IMG/VR virus record: IMGVR_UViG_3300032163_001348
Location: 1-27,326 of that record
Direction: 5' to 3' (one strand)
DNA: 27,326 nucleotides
Source of the DNA: a virus
The translations under genes were made by a program, and so were the position numbers. Shown piece after piece: positions 1 to 7,191 of the stretch. The notes below the pieces were generated by a model. That model made no database searches and had not been told where the DNA came from. It saw only the letters and a program-made list of their open reading frames with translations. The stretch's first letter is position 1; every line of letters starts with the position of its first letter.

Positions 1-422
1 GCCCGCCGGCCGATCTGCGCCAGGGCGAAAGCGGTCGTGCGCTGCATCTCCTCGGCGATTGCCGCCACCGCCTCCTGGTGAACCTGCGCGAAGAGGGCCC
101 GCTGGGGCTTGCCGGCCTTGAAACCGGCCAGCCTCACTCCTCTCGCGCCTTGGTCTCCGAAGGCCATACCACGCTGATAGGCGCCAGGGACATTGGCCGC
201 GATCCACGCTGCCGACTCATCTCCGAGCCGCACCAGGACTTCTTCGTACTGGCGGAGCAGAGCCATCGCCCGCTGGCGCGAGGCGAGGGTTGCTGCAGCC
301 TGGGAAAGGATGTCGAGCGCCTCGGCCGCCGCCCGCCGATAGATCGCGACCAGCGAATCTATCTCACCGCCGAAGGCCGCCCTGAACTGTGCAACCTGGC
401 GGCGCGTGACGTAACGGGGCAT
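1..422 (-). CDS. Minor head (capsid) protein, N-terminal part, cut by window edge
   Basis: An open frame starts with ATG at 422-420 (MPRYVTRRQVAQF) and runs without a stop to base 1, giving about 140 residues. It begins three bases after the portal stop codon, so it is coupled to the portal gene. The visible part is largely helical and Ala/Arg/Glu-rich, with the pattern of an N-terminal domain of phage minor capsid or SPP1 gp7/Mu F-type head morphogenesis proteins, for example IYRRAAAEALDILS and AAWIAANVPGAYQRGM. Such proteins enter the capsid with the portal and usually follow the portal gene directly, which fits this position. The family call rests mainly on gene order and the general helical pattern. 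The C-terminal, more diagnostic part lies outside the window. Confidence 0.6.
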   Translation of the reverse strand, partial: MPRYVTRRQVAQFRAAFGGEIDSLVAIYRRAAAEALDILSQAAATLASRQRAMALLRQYEEVLVRLGDESAAWIAANVPGAYQRGMAFGDQGARGVRLAGFKAGKPQRALFAQVHQEAVAAIAEEMQRTTAFALAQIGRR

Positions 423-425
423 GGG

Positions 426-1856
426 CTATGCCTGCTGGTTCGGGTTGGCGGCCGGCCGCTTCGGGTTGCCGCCCGTGAGTGCGACGGCCTGACCAGTCTC
501 CTCGGCGATCCGGTTCATCTCGCCTTCGACCGCGTCCGGACTATCCAGCCGCCGGATCGAGGATTCGACCGAGGTGTTGCCGGCCATCAGTCGTTCGCTC
601 TCCATCCGGACCATCTCCACCATGTCCTCAGGCAGGCCATCCGCCCAGGCGATGTTGACCGGGCAGGGTTCATAGCCAGCGCCACCGTGCTCCTTCTCGA
701 GCAGTTGCGCGGCGAATAGCGCGCTCTTCAGCGCCTGATCGAAATAGAGCCGCTTGCGGTTGATCTTCGCGATGGTGCGGATGAGCCGCAGCCGCAGCGC
801 CGTGCCAGACTGGGCGACCCCGAACTTGTCCAACCCGAAGATGCTCGGCCCGGTCTCGCTGAGGATGAAAAGCAGTTCGAGGAGGCGGTCAATCTGCGAA
901 TAGGCGGCTTGGAGCGACGCGTCCCATGTGACGTAGACCGGGATCTGCTCACCCGCTTCCAATGGGACCAGGTCGAGCTTGTACCGATCAATCTTATCGT
1001 CTTCCGTCATCATGCTTGGCGGGACTGCCAGCTTCGGAGAGACGTGTTTGTCCAGCACCATGTCAATGGCGCTGTGCCGGTTGTTGAGCGCTTCGATCAG
1101 CGACTCCAGCCCGACGAAGTCGCTGATGCCCCAGAACCGCGAGCCATAGCGGAAGTTCGGGATGTGGAAGAGCGGGATGAAGGGCAGGCCGGTCTCGACC
1201 TCGGGTGCCAGGTCCTTGTACTCCTCCAGCGTGTCGATCGCCACCTCTTCGACCTTGCCCGCCCCCGGGCCGGTGGCCGTGCGCCGAAAGAGCCGGTTGC
1301 GGATGATGCCTGGCTCGTGCTCCTCGACCCGGACATAGGAGATGGTGCGCTTCGTCGGATCCGGATCGGCCTTCAGCCAGGCGAGCGAGGCGCGCTTGAC
1401 CTGCCGCACGTTGTCCTCGCTCAGCTCCGGGAAGTAGATGGAGGCCGGCACCTCCTCGATGATCGCCTCCGGCTCGGCTTCGGCCTGCTCGGGGTTGCGC
1501 ACTCCCCACCGTGCCTTCAGTACCGCATCGCCCCGGAAGCTGGCCGCCAAGGCCGCCTCGTAGCCGAGGAGGTGCAGGCCGTTGCGCTCCACCAGGCCGC
1601 CCACCGCCTCCTGCGCCTCCGCGTTCCCCTCGTCGGTCACCAGGTAATCCGCCGGCTCGCCGAAAAGCATGTCCGCGCTCAGGGTCGAAAGGACGGCCGC
1701 GAAGTTGGCCGTGATGTAGCGTGTCAGCTGGTAGGGCCCGCCGGTCTTCACGTTGAACACGGTGCGGTGCTGAGCCAGGAACAGGTTCTCGAAGCGGCCA
1801 TAGTCCTTGATCCGGAGATCGTGCCCGGCCGGTGGGTACTGCGCCCAGTTGATCAT
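426..1856 (-). CDS. Phage portal protein (SPP1 gp6-like)
   Basis: This 476-residue protein has the size and appearance of SPP1-type portal proteins, which form the dodecameric ring at the capsid vertex through which DNA is packaged. Visible hallmarks are the N-terminal helical segment, the ADMLFGEPADYLV segment near residue 60-70, the long central region with RHSAIDMVLDKHVSPKLAVP (about residues 260-280), and the helical DRLLELLFILSETGPSIFGL stretch followed by SGTALRLR (about 325-355), typical of the stem/clip region in this family. ATG at 1856 is preceded by a strong AGAGGAG at suitable spacing. Upstream lies a long hairpin (1878-1915); downstream the minor head gene starts almost immediately. 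The terminase-portal-head order is classical. Confidence 0.9.
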   Translation of the reverse strand: MINWAQYPPAGHDLRIKDYGRFENLFLAQHRTVFNVKTGGPYQLTRYITANFAAVLSTLSADMLFGEPADYLVTDEGNAEAQEAVGGLVERNGLHLLGYEAALAASFRGDAVLKARWGVRNPEQAEAEPEAIIEEVPASIYFPELSEDNVRQVKRASLAWLKADPDPTKRTISYVRVEEHEPGIIRNRLFRRTATGPGAGKVEEVAIDTLEEYKDLAPEVETGLPFIPLFHIPNFRYGSRFWGISDFVGLESLIEALNNRHSAIDMVLDKHVSPKLAVPPSMMTEDDKIDRYKLDLVPLEAGEQIPVYVTWDASLQAAYSQIDRLLELLFILSETGPSIFGLDKFGVAQSGTALRLRLIRTIAKINRKRLYFDQALKSALFAAQLLEKEHGGAGYEPCPVNIAWADGLPEDMVEMVRMESERLMAGNTSVESSIRRLDSPDAVEGEMNRIAEETGQAVALTGGNPKRPAANPNQQA

Positions 1857-1877
1857 CTCGACTCCTCTCAGAGCGAA

Positions 1878-1915
1878 AGGCGAGCCGTCCGCACCTGGCG
1901 GATCGCGGCTCGCCT
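1878..1915 (-). terminator. Long imperfect hairpin before the portal gene
   Basis: AGGCGAGCCG (1878-1887) is an exact inverted repeat of CGGCTCGCCT (1906-1915). Inside them TCCGC (1888-1892) pairs with GCGGA (1898-1902), giving a 10+5 bp stem with a three-base bulge and a five-base loop. On the minus strand the stem is followed by TTTCGC, only a short T run, so it could be a weak intrinsic terminator, an attenuator or an RNA processing/stabilising structure between the packaging genes and the structural genes. It lies 22 bases upstream of the portal start, just before the portal Shine-Dalgarno. Confidence 0.5.
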
Positions 1916-1935
1916 CGTCATCTCACGCTGGCGAC

Positions 1936-2193
1936 CTATTCGGTTGGCTGAAGTCTAGCCAGTGGCCCAGCCCCTGTCAACGGCGGCTGGGTCTGGTCGA
2001 GCAGGTAGAATGCTTCGCGCTTGAGCACATGCACTGACTTCGGAGCGCCATCGCGGACTGCCACCTCAATGGTAAGCCGGCCGGACCCCCCGCCCATCGC
2101 GTCGATCTCCCGCGCGACGGCCTCACATAGGTTCCGCCAACAGGTCTCTCGCCCCGCCTCCGGCCTGCGCGGCATTCCCCCGTCCCTGGCCAC
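1936..2193 (-). CDS. Small hypothetical protein (85 aa)
   Basis: The frame starts with GTG at 2193, six bases after the stop of the zinc-ribbon gene, and ends 79 bases before the portal start. I do not recognise a family by name. The protein has a polar helical N-terminus (ETCWRNLCEAVAREIDAM) and a central beta-like stretch, RLTIEVAVRDGAPKSVHV, that looks like a real folded strand pair around a GAP turn; the C-terminus is Pro/Leu-rich. Position between terminase and portal is common for small phage accessory proteins. An ATG at 2197 lies in another frame and is not its start. Coding status is likely from spacing and composition; function is unknown. Confidence 0.55.
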   Translation of the reverse strand: MARDGGMPRRPEAGRETCWRNLCEAVAREIDAMGGGSGRLTIEVAVRDGAPKSVHVLKREAFYLLDQTQPPLTGAGPLARLQPTE

Positions 2194-2198
2194 TCATC

Positions 2199-2369
2199 TC
2201 ACCCGATCGAACTGGCACTCCGGTCCATGCACAGCACTTCCTTGCACTCGCACTCCGGGCACTTGGACTCGCGGACGCTGACGCCTTTCTTGAAGACGCC
2301 GTCGCCCTCGTATCCACAGTTGCCGCACCTGACCTTCACCGTATAGACGCTTCCTGCTGGGGCCGTCAT
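2199..2369 (-). CDS. Small zinc-ribbon protein (56 aa)
   Basis: ATG at 2369 follows a very good Shine-Dalgarno (AAAGGAG, six bases of spacing), and the frame ends with TGA at 2201-2199. The 56-residue product contains VRCGNCGYEG near residues 13-22 and SKCPECECKE near 35-44, so two CxxC pairs spaced as in a zinc ribbon, separated by a short loop GDGVFKKGVSV. This is a typical stand-alone zinc ribbon, probably binding one zinc ion through C15, C18, C37 and C40. Its partner or nucleic-acid target cannot be read from the sequence. It sits directly after the terminase nuclease gene and before another small gene, in the packaging region. Confidence 0.75.
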   Translation of the reverse strand: MTAPAGSVYTVKVRCGNCGYEGDGVFKKGVSVRESKCPECECKEVLCMDRSASSIG

Positions 2370-2385
2370 GAGATCTCCTTTCGAT

Positions 2386-3258
2386 CTACCATCCCGGCGG
2401 TTTGTTCGCCCGCGCCTCGAACTGCCCGCGCTTGCGAACCTGCCAGGCGATCCCCGCCGCCATCACCCGATCGTCCCGGGCGCCCGACTGCGCCTCCTGC
2501 GCCCCATTGTCCTTGGTCACGAAGCTGAAGCACTCATCCACCAGCCCGGTCGAGTTCAGGATGATGTGGCCATTGGCGATCGCCGCCGCCAGTTCATCCA
2601 CCAGAATCGGCTTCGTCTGCGCATCGGTCGGCCAGCCGAGGATCGGCGTCGCCGCCCTGGAGTGCGCATCATACCGCACATGTTGGTAAAGTCGGGGGTA
2701 ATGATAGGTGTGCCGGAGTGTGTTGAGGGTCGAGTGCCCGTGATTGTTCCGCTCGATCCCGACCAGGGCGGTGTTGTACCAACGGCCCAGGGCATCTACC
2801 AGATGAGCGAACCGCTCCGGCGTGACCCAACCATGCAACTCCGCTACTTGCTCGCAGGTCTTCCGCTCCATCACGAACGCGCAGCTCGCATCCCGCCCCT
2901 CGATTCCCTCTCCAATGTCGGCGCCGATCACATAGCGCTCGCCGGCCTCTGGGGGCCGCCAGACCAGCAACTGCGCCGGCGCCATGCTGACCGCCTCTTT
3001 GCGGCCGTTCGCTAAGCTCGGCCGGACCTCGGCTCGCCGCGCCGCCGCCCGGGCCTGCTGTGCCTTCAGCGCCTCGGTGTCGAAGCAGCACCGCCCGCTC
3101 GCCAGGAAGCAGGTCACGTCCGATTCTGGATATTGCTCATCGAACCGGCCCCGCAAGTCAGCTTTCTTCTGGCGGCGCCACTTGATCTGCCCCAGCCTCA
3201 GGCCATAGTCACGAATCAGGCCGATCTCATCCTGGGTCAGTGGGCTGACTTCACCCAT
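2386..3258 (-). CDS. Terminase large subunit, C-terminal nuclease half
   Basis: The 290-residue product matches the C-terminal half of a phage large terminase. It starts with the connector that normally follows the ATPase (LTQDEIGLIRDYGL, IKWRRQKKADL, YPESDVTCFLASG), followed by the RNase-H-like nuclease with three acidic sites: D114 in IGADIGEG, E169 in VGIERNN and D262/D263 in GARDDRVMAAG. This domain cuts concatemeric DNA during headful packaging. No ATPase motifs are present; they lie in the separate gene at 3709-4449. The ATG at 3258 overlaps the HNH stop codon and has AAAGGA about eleven bases upstream, so the half could be translated on its own as a nuclease subunit. The break is caused by the HNH gene between the halves. 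Confidence 0.9.
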   Translation of the reverse strand: MGEVSPLTQDEIGLIRDYGLRLGQIKWRRQKKADLRGRFDEQYPESDVTCFLASGRCCFDTEALKAQQARAAARRAEVRPSLANGRKEAVSMAPAQLLVWRPPEAGERYVIGADIGEGIEGRDASCAFVMERKTCEQVAELHGWVTPERFAHLVDALGRWYNTALVGIERNNHGHSTLNTLRHTYHYPRLYQHVRYDAHSRAATPILGWPTDAQTKPILVDELAAAIANGHIILNSTGLVDECFSFVTKDNGAQEAQSGARDDRVMAAGIAWQVRKRGQFEARANKPPGW

Positions 3259-3754
3259 ATGTGTGCGTTCCTTTGCAGTGAGCGTGTGCCGCCAGATGAT
3301 CGCGTTGGCTTGCCATCACCTCGAGGTTCTCAGGGCGGTTATCGTCTTTGCGCCCATTGCGGTGATGAACGACCTCCTCCGCGGTGAGGGGACGAGCCAG
3401 ATGGCGCTCCATAACGAGGCGGTGCTCAAGCATGTATCCCTTGTGATCCGCACGGGGGTGGCTGGGCATGTATATGAGTACATAACCGTCGCTTTGTCGA
3501 ATCCGTCCACCCTTGTAATTCGGACTGCGGCGACCCTTCAGCTTCCGCGAGATGCGTGCGCCCGTGAGCTTCACGGCTTCCTGTCTGGGCCTACATCGGA
3601 TTCCCATGCATTTCAGTTGATACCAGACCGCGCCGCCACTCATGCCAAGGGCATCCCCTATCTCGTGGCAGGATTGTCCGTCCCTGTACATCTCTGCGAA
3701 GACTGGTCTCAGGGCCGTGCCACGAGGCCCAACTGCCGCAACTGCTTTCCCCAT
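3251..3754 (-). CDS. HNH homing-type endonuclease inserted in the terminase gene
   Basis: Starting at ATG 3754 (GAGGAA upstream), the product has 167 residues. Residues 18-52 form a helix-turn-helix-like segment (EMYRDGQSCHEIGDALGMSG). The C-terminal part is an HNH_3-type nuclease: EHRLVMERHL (110-119), EVVHHRNGRKDDNRPENLEVM (128-147) with H130, H131, N133 and N143, and H153 in QRDHLAAH. Such proteins are mobile homing endonucleases of phages. The gene fills the space between the terminase ATPase and nuclease halves: its start overlaps the ATPase end by 46 bases and its stop overlaps the nuclease start by 8. The local DNA is visibly less GC-rich than its neighbours, consistent with acquisition. 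Little room remains for a group I intron core. Confidence 0.9.
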   Translation of the reverse strand: MGKAVAAVGPRGTALRPVFAEMYRDGQSCHEIGDALGMSGGAVWYQLKCMGIRCRPRQEAVKLTGARISRKLKGRRSPNYKGGRIRQSDGYVLIYMPSHPRADHKGYMLEHRLVMERHLARPLTAEEVVHHRNGRKDDNRPENLEVMASQRDHLAAHAHCKGTHTYG

Positions 3755-4449
3755 GCCTGTTCCTCTTCTGGCGTAACTCGGAGTGTGTATCCAGGATCCT
3801 CCCACCACAGGTAGAAATGCGTGGAGAATCGCGTCGCCCCTTCTTTTGCCTGTGTCCAGAGTTCGTGGAAAGCATTTCCCATCCCATTGGCGGTGGATTC
3901 CAGCACCACCCGGCCGCCGGCCGGCACCGCCTCGAGCAGACCGGCCAGGGATTCATCCGGATGGGTCCACCGACTGACCTCGGAGCAGTGCAGGTTGTTG
4001 ATCGTCAGGCCGTGGCCGAACCGGGTCGAACCGGCGGTCCCGACGTAGTAGGTCGAGCCGATCTTCGGCCAGAAGAGCTCGCCCTTGCGGTCATACTTGG
4101 GCTGGCCCACCTCTGCCCTCTCCCGTGCCGGCAGCCGCTCCCAGAAGAGACGCACGATGCGGAAGATCAACTCGCTGGAGTCGTAGTCATGCGCCACCAG
4201 TACGCTCGTCGTGTTGGGGCGCAGGATCGTGTCCGCGAAGAAGAGACCGCTGACGAGGGTGGTGAAGCCCAGCTGGCGGGGCTTCAGGATGATGTCCCAG
4301 GGCGTGCGATAGCCGTAATAGTCAGCCTGTGCCCAATTCAGCAGGAACGGAACGACCTGCCGCGCCTTGGTGCGAATCCAGAGGTTCGCCTCGATCCAGG
4401 GCCGCGGGTCACTGACGCGGGCCGTTCGGCTTTCGAGCCTTTCGCCCAT
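3709..4449 (-). CDS. Terminase large subunit, N-terminal ATPase half
   Basis: This is the ATP-driven motor part of the large terminase. From ATG 4449 it has 246 residues: the adenine-binding/Q region near WDIILKPRQLG, the deviant Walker A KPRQLGFTT (56-64), the Walker B-type strand NNLHCSEVSRW (151-161), motif III VVLESTANG (181-189) and the family segment THFYLWWEDPGY (210-221). It then stops after a short tail, where an intact terminase would continue into the nuclease. The frame is open upstream to 4575, but that would overlap the small subunit by 167 bases; the chosen start keeps 41 bases of overlap and has a weak GGAA. Residues beyond about 231 overlap the HNH gene. The nuclease half is a separate gene at 2386-3258. 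Confidence 0.85.
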   Translation of the reverse strand: MGERLESRTARVSDPRPWIEANLWIRTKARQVVPFLLNWAQADYYGYRTPWDIILKPRQLGFTTLVSGLFFADTILRPNTTSVLVAHDYDSSELIFRIVRLFWERLPARERAEVGQPKYDRKGELFWPKIGSTYYVGTAGSTRFGHGLTINNLHCSEVSRWTHPDESLAGLLEAVPAGGRVVLESTANGMGNAFHELWTQAKEGATRFSTHFYLWWEDPGYTLRVTPEEEQAWGKQLRQLGLVARP

Positions 4450-4981
4450 TCGTTCCAGCGGGCCGGTTTCGGCCGCCCGTAGCAGGGCCGCCGTTTCGGC
4501 TTCGGAGTTCGGCTTTGACCATCCCGAGGAGTTTGTCCGCCTCCTCATCGCTGAGGTCCCTGACGCTGCCGTCACTGAGAATCACCTCCTCCGCCGCCCG
4601 GTCCAGCAGGCCCAGGGATTGCCGGATCTCGATCTCCCTGGCGATCGCCTGCAAGAGCACCGACATCAGCCGGGCCCTGACCGTCGTTCCCCGCGGCTCA
4701 GATAGGAGATCGGACCAGGCCTGACGCTGGACCGCGCGGCACTGTTCGATCACCTCGATACTCGCGTCCAAGGCCGCATTCTGCTCGGCCGCGGCCTGCT
4801 TCATATGCTCGCGGCGATGGGTGCGCATCTCGGCGAGGTCCGATTCGATCGTGCTACGCGCAAAGCCAAGCTGACCTACGATCTCGGAGATGTCGAGCTG
4901 ATGGACGACGCGCAGGCGCCACGCCTTCCAGCGTCGCTCCTGGATCGCCTGTTTCTTCTCCTCGGACGTCTCGCGTGCCAT
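4409..4981 (-). CDS. Terminase small subunit (putative)
   Basis: The product (190 residues from ATG 4981, MARETSEEKKQ) has an N-terminal helix-turn-helix (RVVHQLDISEIVGQLGFARSTIESDLAEM), then long helices with a polar central region (HMKQAAAEQNAALDASIEVIEQC) and a basic, Gly/Asn-rich C-terminal tail. This is the architecture of small terminases, which recognise the packaging site through the N-terminal domain, oligomerise through the helices and contact the large subunit with the tail. The call also rests on position directly before the terminase ATPase. The frame extends upstream to 5026, which would overlap the methyltransferase end; the 4981 start lies 17 bases past that stop and avoids the overlap. 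Confidence 0.75.
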   Translation of the reverse strand: MARETSEEKKQAIQERRWKAWRLRVVHQLDISEIVGQLGFARSTIESDLAEMRTHRREHMKQAAAEQNAALDASIEVIEQCRAVQRQAWSDLLSEPRGTTVRARLMSVLLQAIAREIEIRQSLGLLDRAAEEVILSDGSVRDLSDEEADKLLGMVKAELRSRNGGPATGGRNRPAGTNGRKARKPNGPRQ

Positions 4982-4997
4982 GTCTCTGGATGTCCGG

Positions 4998-6305
4998 TTA
5001 TGTCCGACGCCGCGGCGGCCGCGCAAGACGGCCCGACTCCCCCTGCTGGCTCGCCGGAAGCCCTGCGAATGATTCCCACCGCTGAAGGATCACATCGCAG
5101 TAGCGCGCATCCAGGTCGAAGCCGTAACAGCGCCGGCCGGTCCGTTCCGCCGCCATGATGGTCGTGCCGGAGCCAAGGAATGCATCGACCACCAGTTGCC
5201 CCGGCTGGGTGGCATTCTGGATAGTACGCTCGATCAGCAGCAGGGGCTTCATGGTCGGGTGCAGATCGTTCACCGCCGGCTTGTCGTGCTCCCACACCGT
5301 GCGCTCATTGGTGGGCCCATGCCACCGTGGCGCCTTGCCCTGCTTGAAGGCATAGAAGCACGGTTCGTACCAGTGCTTGTACTGCGCGAAGAGCGCGCCC
5401 GCGCCATTGTTCTTCACCCACACGATCAGGTTTCGCTCTTCCCAGCCGGTGCCGGCCATGCACTCGAGGACGCTGCGGAGATGACTGCTCGCAAACCAGA
5501 GGTAGAGAGGGGCCTTGTCATCGGAGTGCTGGTGAGCAAGCTTGAGGCTGCTCGTGAGTAGAGTCCGGTACTGCTCCGGACTCAAGTCATCCCAGTAGGC
5601 ATCGCCGGCTTCGACGCGGGTTCCGCGGCGGCGCTTCCAGATCCGCTTCTGCTGGGCCGCGCGCCCGCCCACGTAGTTGATCCCATAGGGCGGGTCGGTG
5701 ATTACCGCCTGCGCCTTCTCCCCCGCCATCAACTTCTGCCAGGTCTCCGGGTCGGTCGCGTCACCACAAAGCAACCGGTGCTTGCCCAGCTCCCAGATCT
5801 CGCCAAGGTGGACACGGGTCGGGCCCCGCCGGCGTTCCGCCTCCGCCATAGCCTGCTCGGCATCGAAGGTCTCTTCCCGGTCACGCTTCCCTTCGGTCTC
5901 CAGTTTGGCCAGCAGTTGCCCGAGGTCATCATCGCTGAACGCCGAGGCCAACAAGCAGGCCTGGGCATCGAGCGCCTTGAGCTGCTCGGCCAGCAGCGCT
6001 TCATCCCGGACCGCGAACTCGTGCGTGCGGTTGTCGGCGATGGCAAAGGCCATCGCCTCGGCCTCCGCATCGTCCACCCAGATCACCGGGATCCGGGCCA
6101 ACCCGAGTTGCTTCGCCGCCCGCCAGCGCGTATTGCCCGCCTCGATGTATTTCGTCCGGCGGTTTACCACGATGGGCTGCCGGAAGCCGAAGCGGCGGAT
6201 CGAATCGGCCACCGGCCCGATCGCCGCCTCGTTCACTCTCGGGTTCTTCGGATTCAGATGCACCTGGTCTATGGCCACCATCTCGATCTTCGGCCCCGTT
6301 GCCAT
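4998..6305 (-). CDS. ParB-like domain fused to DNA methyltransferase
   Basis: This 435-residue fusion has an N-terminal ParB/sulfiredoxin-like domain (residues 1-110; LNPKNPRV at 17-24, YIEAGNTRWRAAKQLG at 53-68) and a C-terminal beta-class amino-methyltransferase. Catalytic motif IV TDPPYGINY (203-211) precedes the AdoMet motif I VDAFLGSGTT (373-382), and DLHPTMKP (347-354) is the usual segment before motif I. It should methylate adenine N6 or cytosine N4 in DNA. No restriction enzyme is adjacent, so a solitary phage enzyme for self-protection or regulation is likely. Such ParB-methylase fusions next to terminase genes are common in phages. Translation starts at ATG 6305 with AGGGGAG at 6314-6320, preceded by a structured leader. 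Confidence 0.92.
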   Translation of the reverse strand: MATGPKIEMVAIDQVHLNPKNPRVNEAAIGPVADSIRRFGFRQPIVVNRRTKYIEAGNTRWRAAKQLGLARIPVIWVDDAEAEAMAFAIADNRTHEFAVRDEALLAEQLKALDAQACLLASAFSDDDLGQLLAKLETEGKRDREETFDAEQAMAEAERRRGPTRVHLGEIWELGKHRLLCGDATDPETWQKLMAGEKAQAVITDPPYGINYVGGRAAQQKRIWKRRRGTRVEAGDAYWDDLSPEQYRTLLTSSLKLAHQHSDDKAPLYLWFASSHLRSVLECMAGTGWEERNLIVWVKNNGAGALFAQYKHWYEPCFYAFKQGKAPRWHGPTNERTVWEHDKPAVNDLHPTMKPLLLIERTIQNATQPGQLVVDAFLGSGTTIMAAERTGRRCYGFDLDARYCDVILQRWESFAGLPASQQGESGRLARPPRRRT

Positions 6306-6429
6306 CTCAGAGACTCCCCTGAAGTGCGGAAAGAGTTTCCTGCGGGCTATGCCCGCCGGTCACTCCCCTGCCAGTTTCAGGGGTGTGTCTGGGGAGGCCG
6401 TGCATCAACACGGCCTCCCGCTCCCTACC
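6306..6429 (-). promoter_or_regulatory. Structured leader with possible Shine-Dalgarno switch
   Basis: This is the longest gap between the genes of the main leftward run. Four inverted repeats lie in a row: GGAAA/TTTCC (6328-6332/6336-6340), GCGGGC/GCCCGC (6342-6347/6351-6356), CCCCTG/CAGGGG (6365-6370/6378-6383) and an 11-bp stem at 6392-6419. On the minus strand the Shine-Dalgarno region TTCAGGGG (6316-6323) is exactly complementary to CCCCTGAA (6376-6383), a segment that can instead pair within the third hairpin. Two mutually exclusive folds, one hiding and one freeing the ribosome site of the methyltransferase, are therefore possible. No known riboswitch class was recognised. Confidence 0.5.
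6392..6419 (-). terminator. 11-bp perfect hairpin after the radical SAM gene
   Basis: GGGAGGCCGTG (6392-6402) and CACGGCCTCCC (6409-6419) form a perfect stem with a six-base loop, ten bases past the radical SAM stop codon. There is no T run after it on the minus strand, so it is not a textbook intrinsic terminator; it may slow transcription, protect the upstream message end or be part of the methyltransferase leader. Confidence 0.55.
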
Positions 6430-7191
6430 TCATGCGACTGCGGCTCTGTGTTCCACCTCGACCGTCGGCCGCAGGTACGGCCTCAGCGATTCCTTGATCA
6501 GGTACTCACGCCCGCTGGTCTGGAGTACCCGCAGCATCTCCAGCGTCCAGTAGCCCCAGTCAATCTCATGGGCGAGCGGGTGGTGGTTCAGCTTGCCCAC
6601 CCGCCATTCGTCCACCCAAGGCGATAGGTCTACGATCAGCGCGATCGCCTGCTCTGGCACGATCACCGGCTCGACGCTCACCCAGGTCGGGATCCCCAGG
6701 GCGTGCGCCATCCTGATCGCCTCGATCCGATCAGCGACAGAGGCGGCTCCCGGCTCCCAGTGCAGGCGGTCCGCGTCGTCCGTCCAGCAGAGCGTGGTGC
6801 CGAAGGCGCAGCCGGGTCCTGTCAGCAACGGGAAGTCGCGGCTCGCCCTCATCCCGCCCTTGGTCAGCACGTGGACCGGGATGTCATGCTCGCGCAGGAT
6901 GGCGATCGCCTCCCGCGTCGTCTCGTGGTCGGCTTCACCCGGCTGATAGGGATCGCACGTGAAGCAGAGGAGTACCGGATCCCTGCTGCCGGCACGGCGC
7001 TTCGCATCGCGCTGCAGCGCCTCGAGGATCCCCGGCCGCGGCCGGCCACTGGCGTGGAAGTCCTCCGGCGTCAGGCGCAGACACCCGGGAGCATAGCAGT
7101 AGAGGCACCCGTGGGTGCAGCCGCGGTAGAGGTTCACAGCGAGTGGCGCGTACTCCCTGGCGGCCCCGGTAGGTTCGTAGACCGCCCTCAT
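6430..7191 (-). CDS. Radical SAM protein (SplB-like)
   Basis: From ATG 7191 the product has 253 residues. The radical SAM cluster motif is RGCTHGCLYCYAP, with C25, C29 and C32 (CxxxCxxC) expected to bind a 4Fe-4S cluster that cleaves S-adenosylmethionine. Other visible elements are LLCFTCDPYQPGE, HVLTKGG and WVSVEPVI, the strand ends of a partial TIM barrel as in SplB/COG1533 proteins (the spore photoproduct lyase relatives often annotated as DNA repair photolyase). Phages frequently carry such proteins, and their substrate is mostly unknown; a base in nucleic acid is a reasonable guess. The start overlaps the DUF4031 stop (ATGA). The frame extends upstream to 7251, but the overlap start is better placed. 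Confidence 0.85.
   Translation of the reverse strand: MRAVYEPTGAAREYAPLAVNLYRGCTHGCLYCYAPGCLRLTPEDFHASGRPRPGILEALQRDAKRRAGSRDPVLLCFTCDPYQPGEADHETTREAIAILREHDIPVHVLTKGGMRASRDFPLLTGPGCAFGTTLCWTDDADRLHWEPGAASVADRIEAIRMAHALGIPTWVSVEPVIVPEQAIALIVDLSPWVDEWRVGKLNHHPLAHEIDWGYWTLEMLRVLQTSGREYLIKESLRPYLRPTVEVEHRAAVA

Noticed and set aside
78-719. A plus-strand frame of 213 codons over the head/portal junction
   Set aside because: It crosses two minus-strand genes with family features and shows no motif or ribosome site.
3251-3760. Group I intron or intein in the large terminase gene
   Set aside because: The HNH frame fills nearly the whole gap between halves, leaving no space for a group I core; there are no intein splice motifs, and the halves are in different frames with own starts.
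6306-6429. Attachment site attP for the serine recombinase
   Set aside because: The gap has inverted repeats, but they fit RNA hairpins better than the imperfect symmetry around a two-base core expected for attP, and it lies two genes away; kept only as an alternative in the findings.
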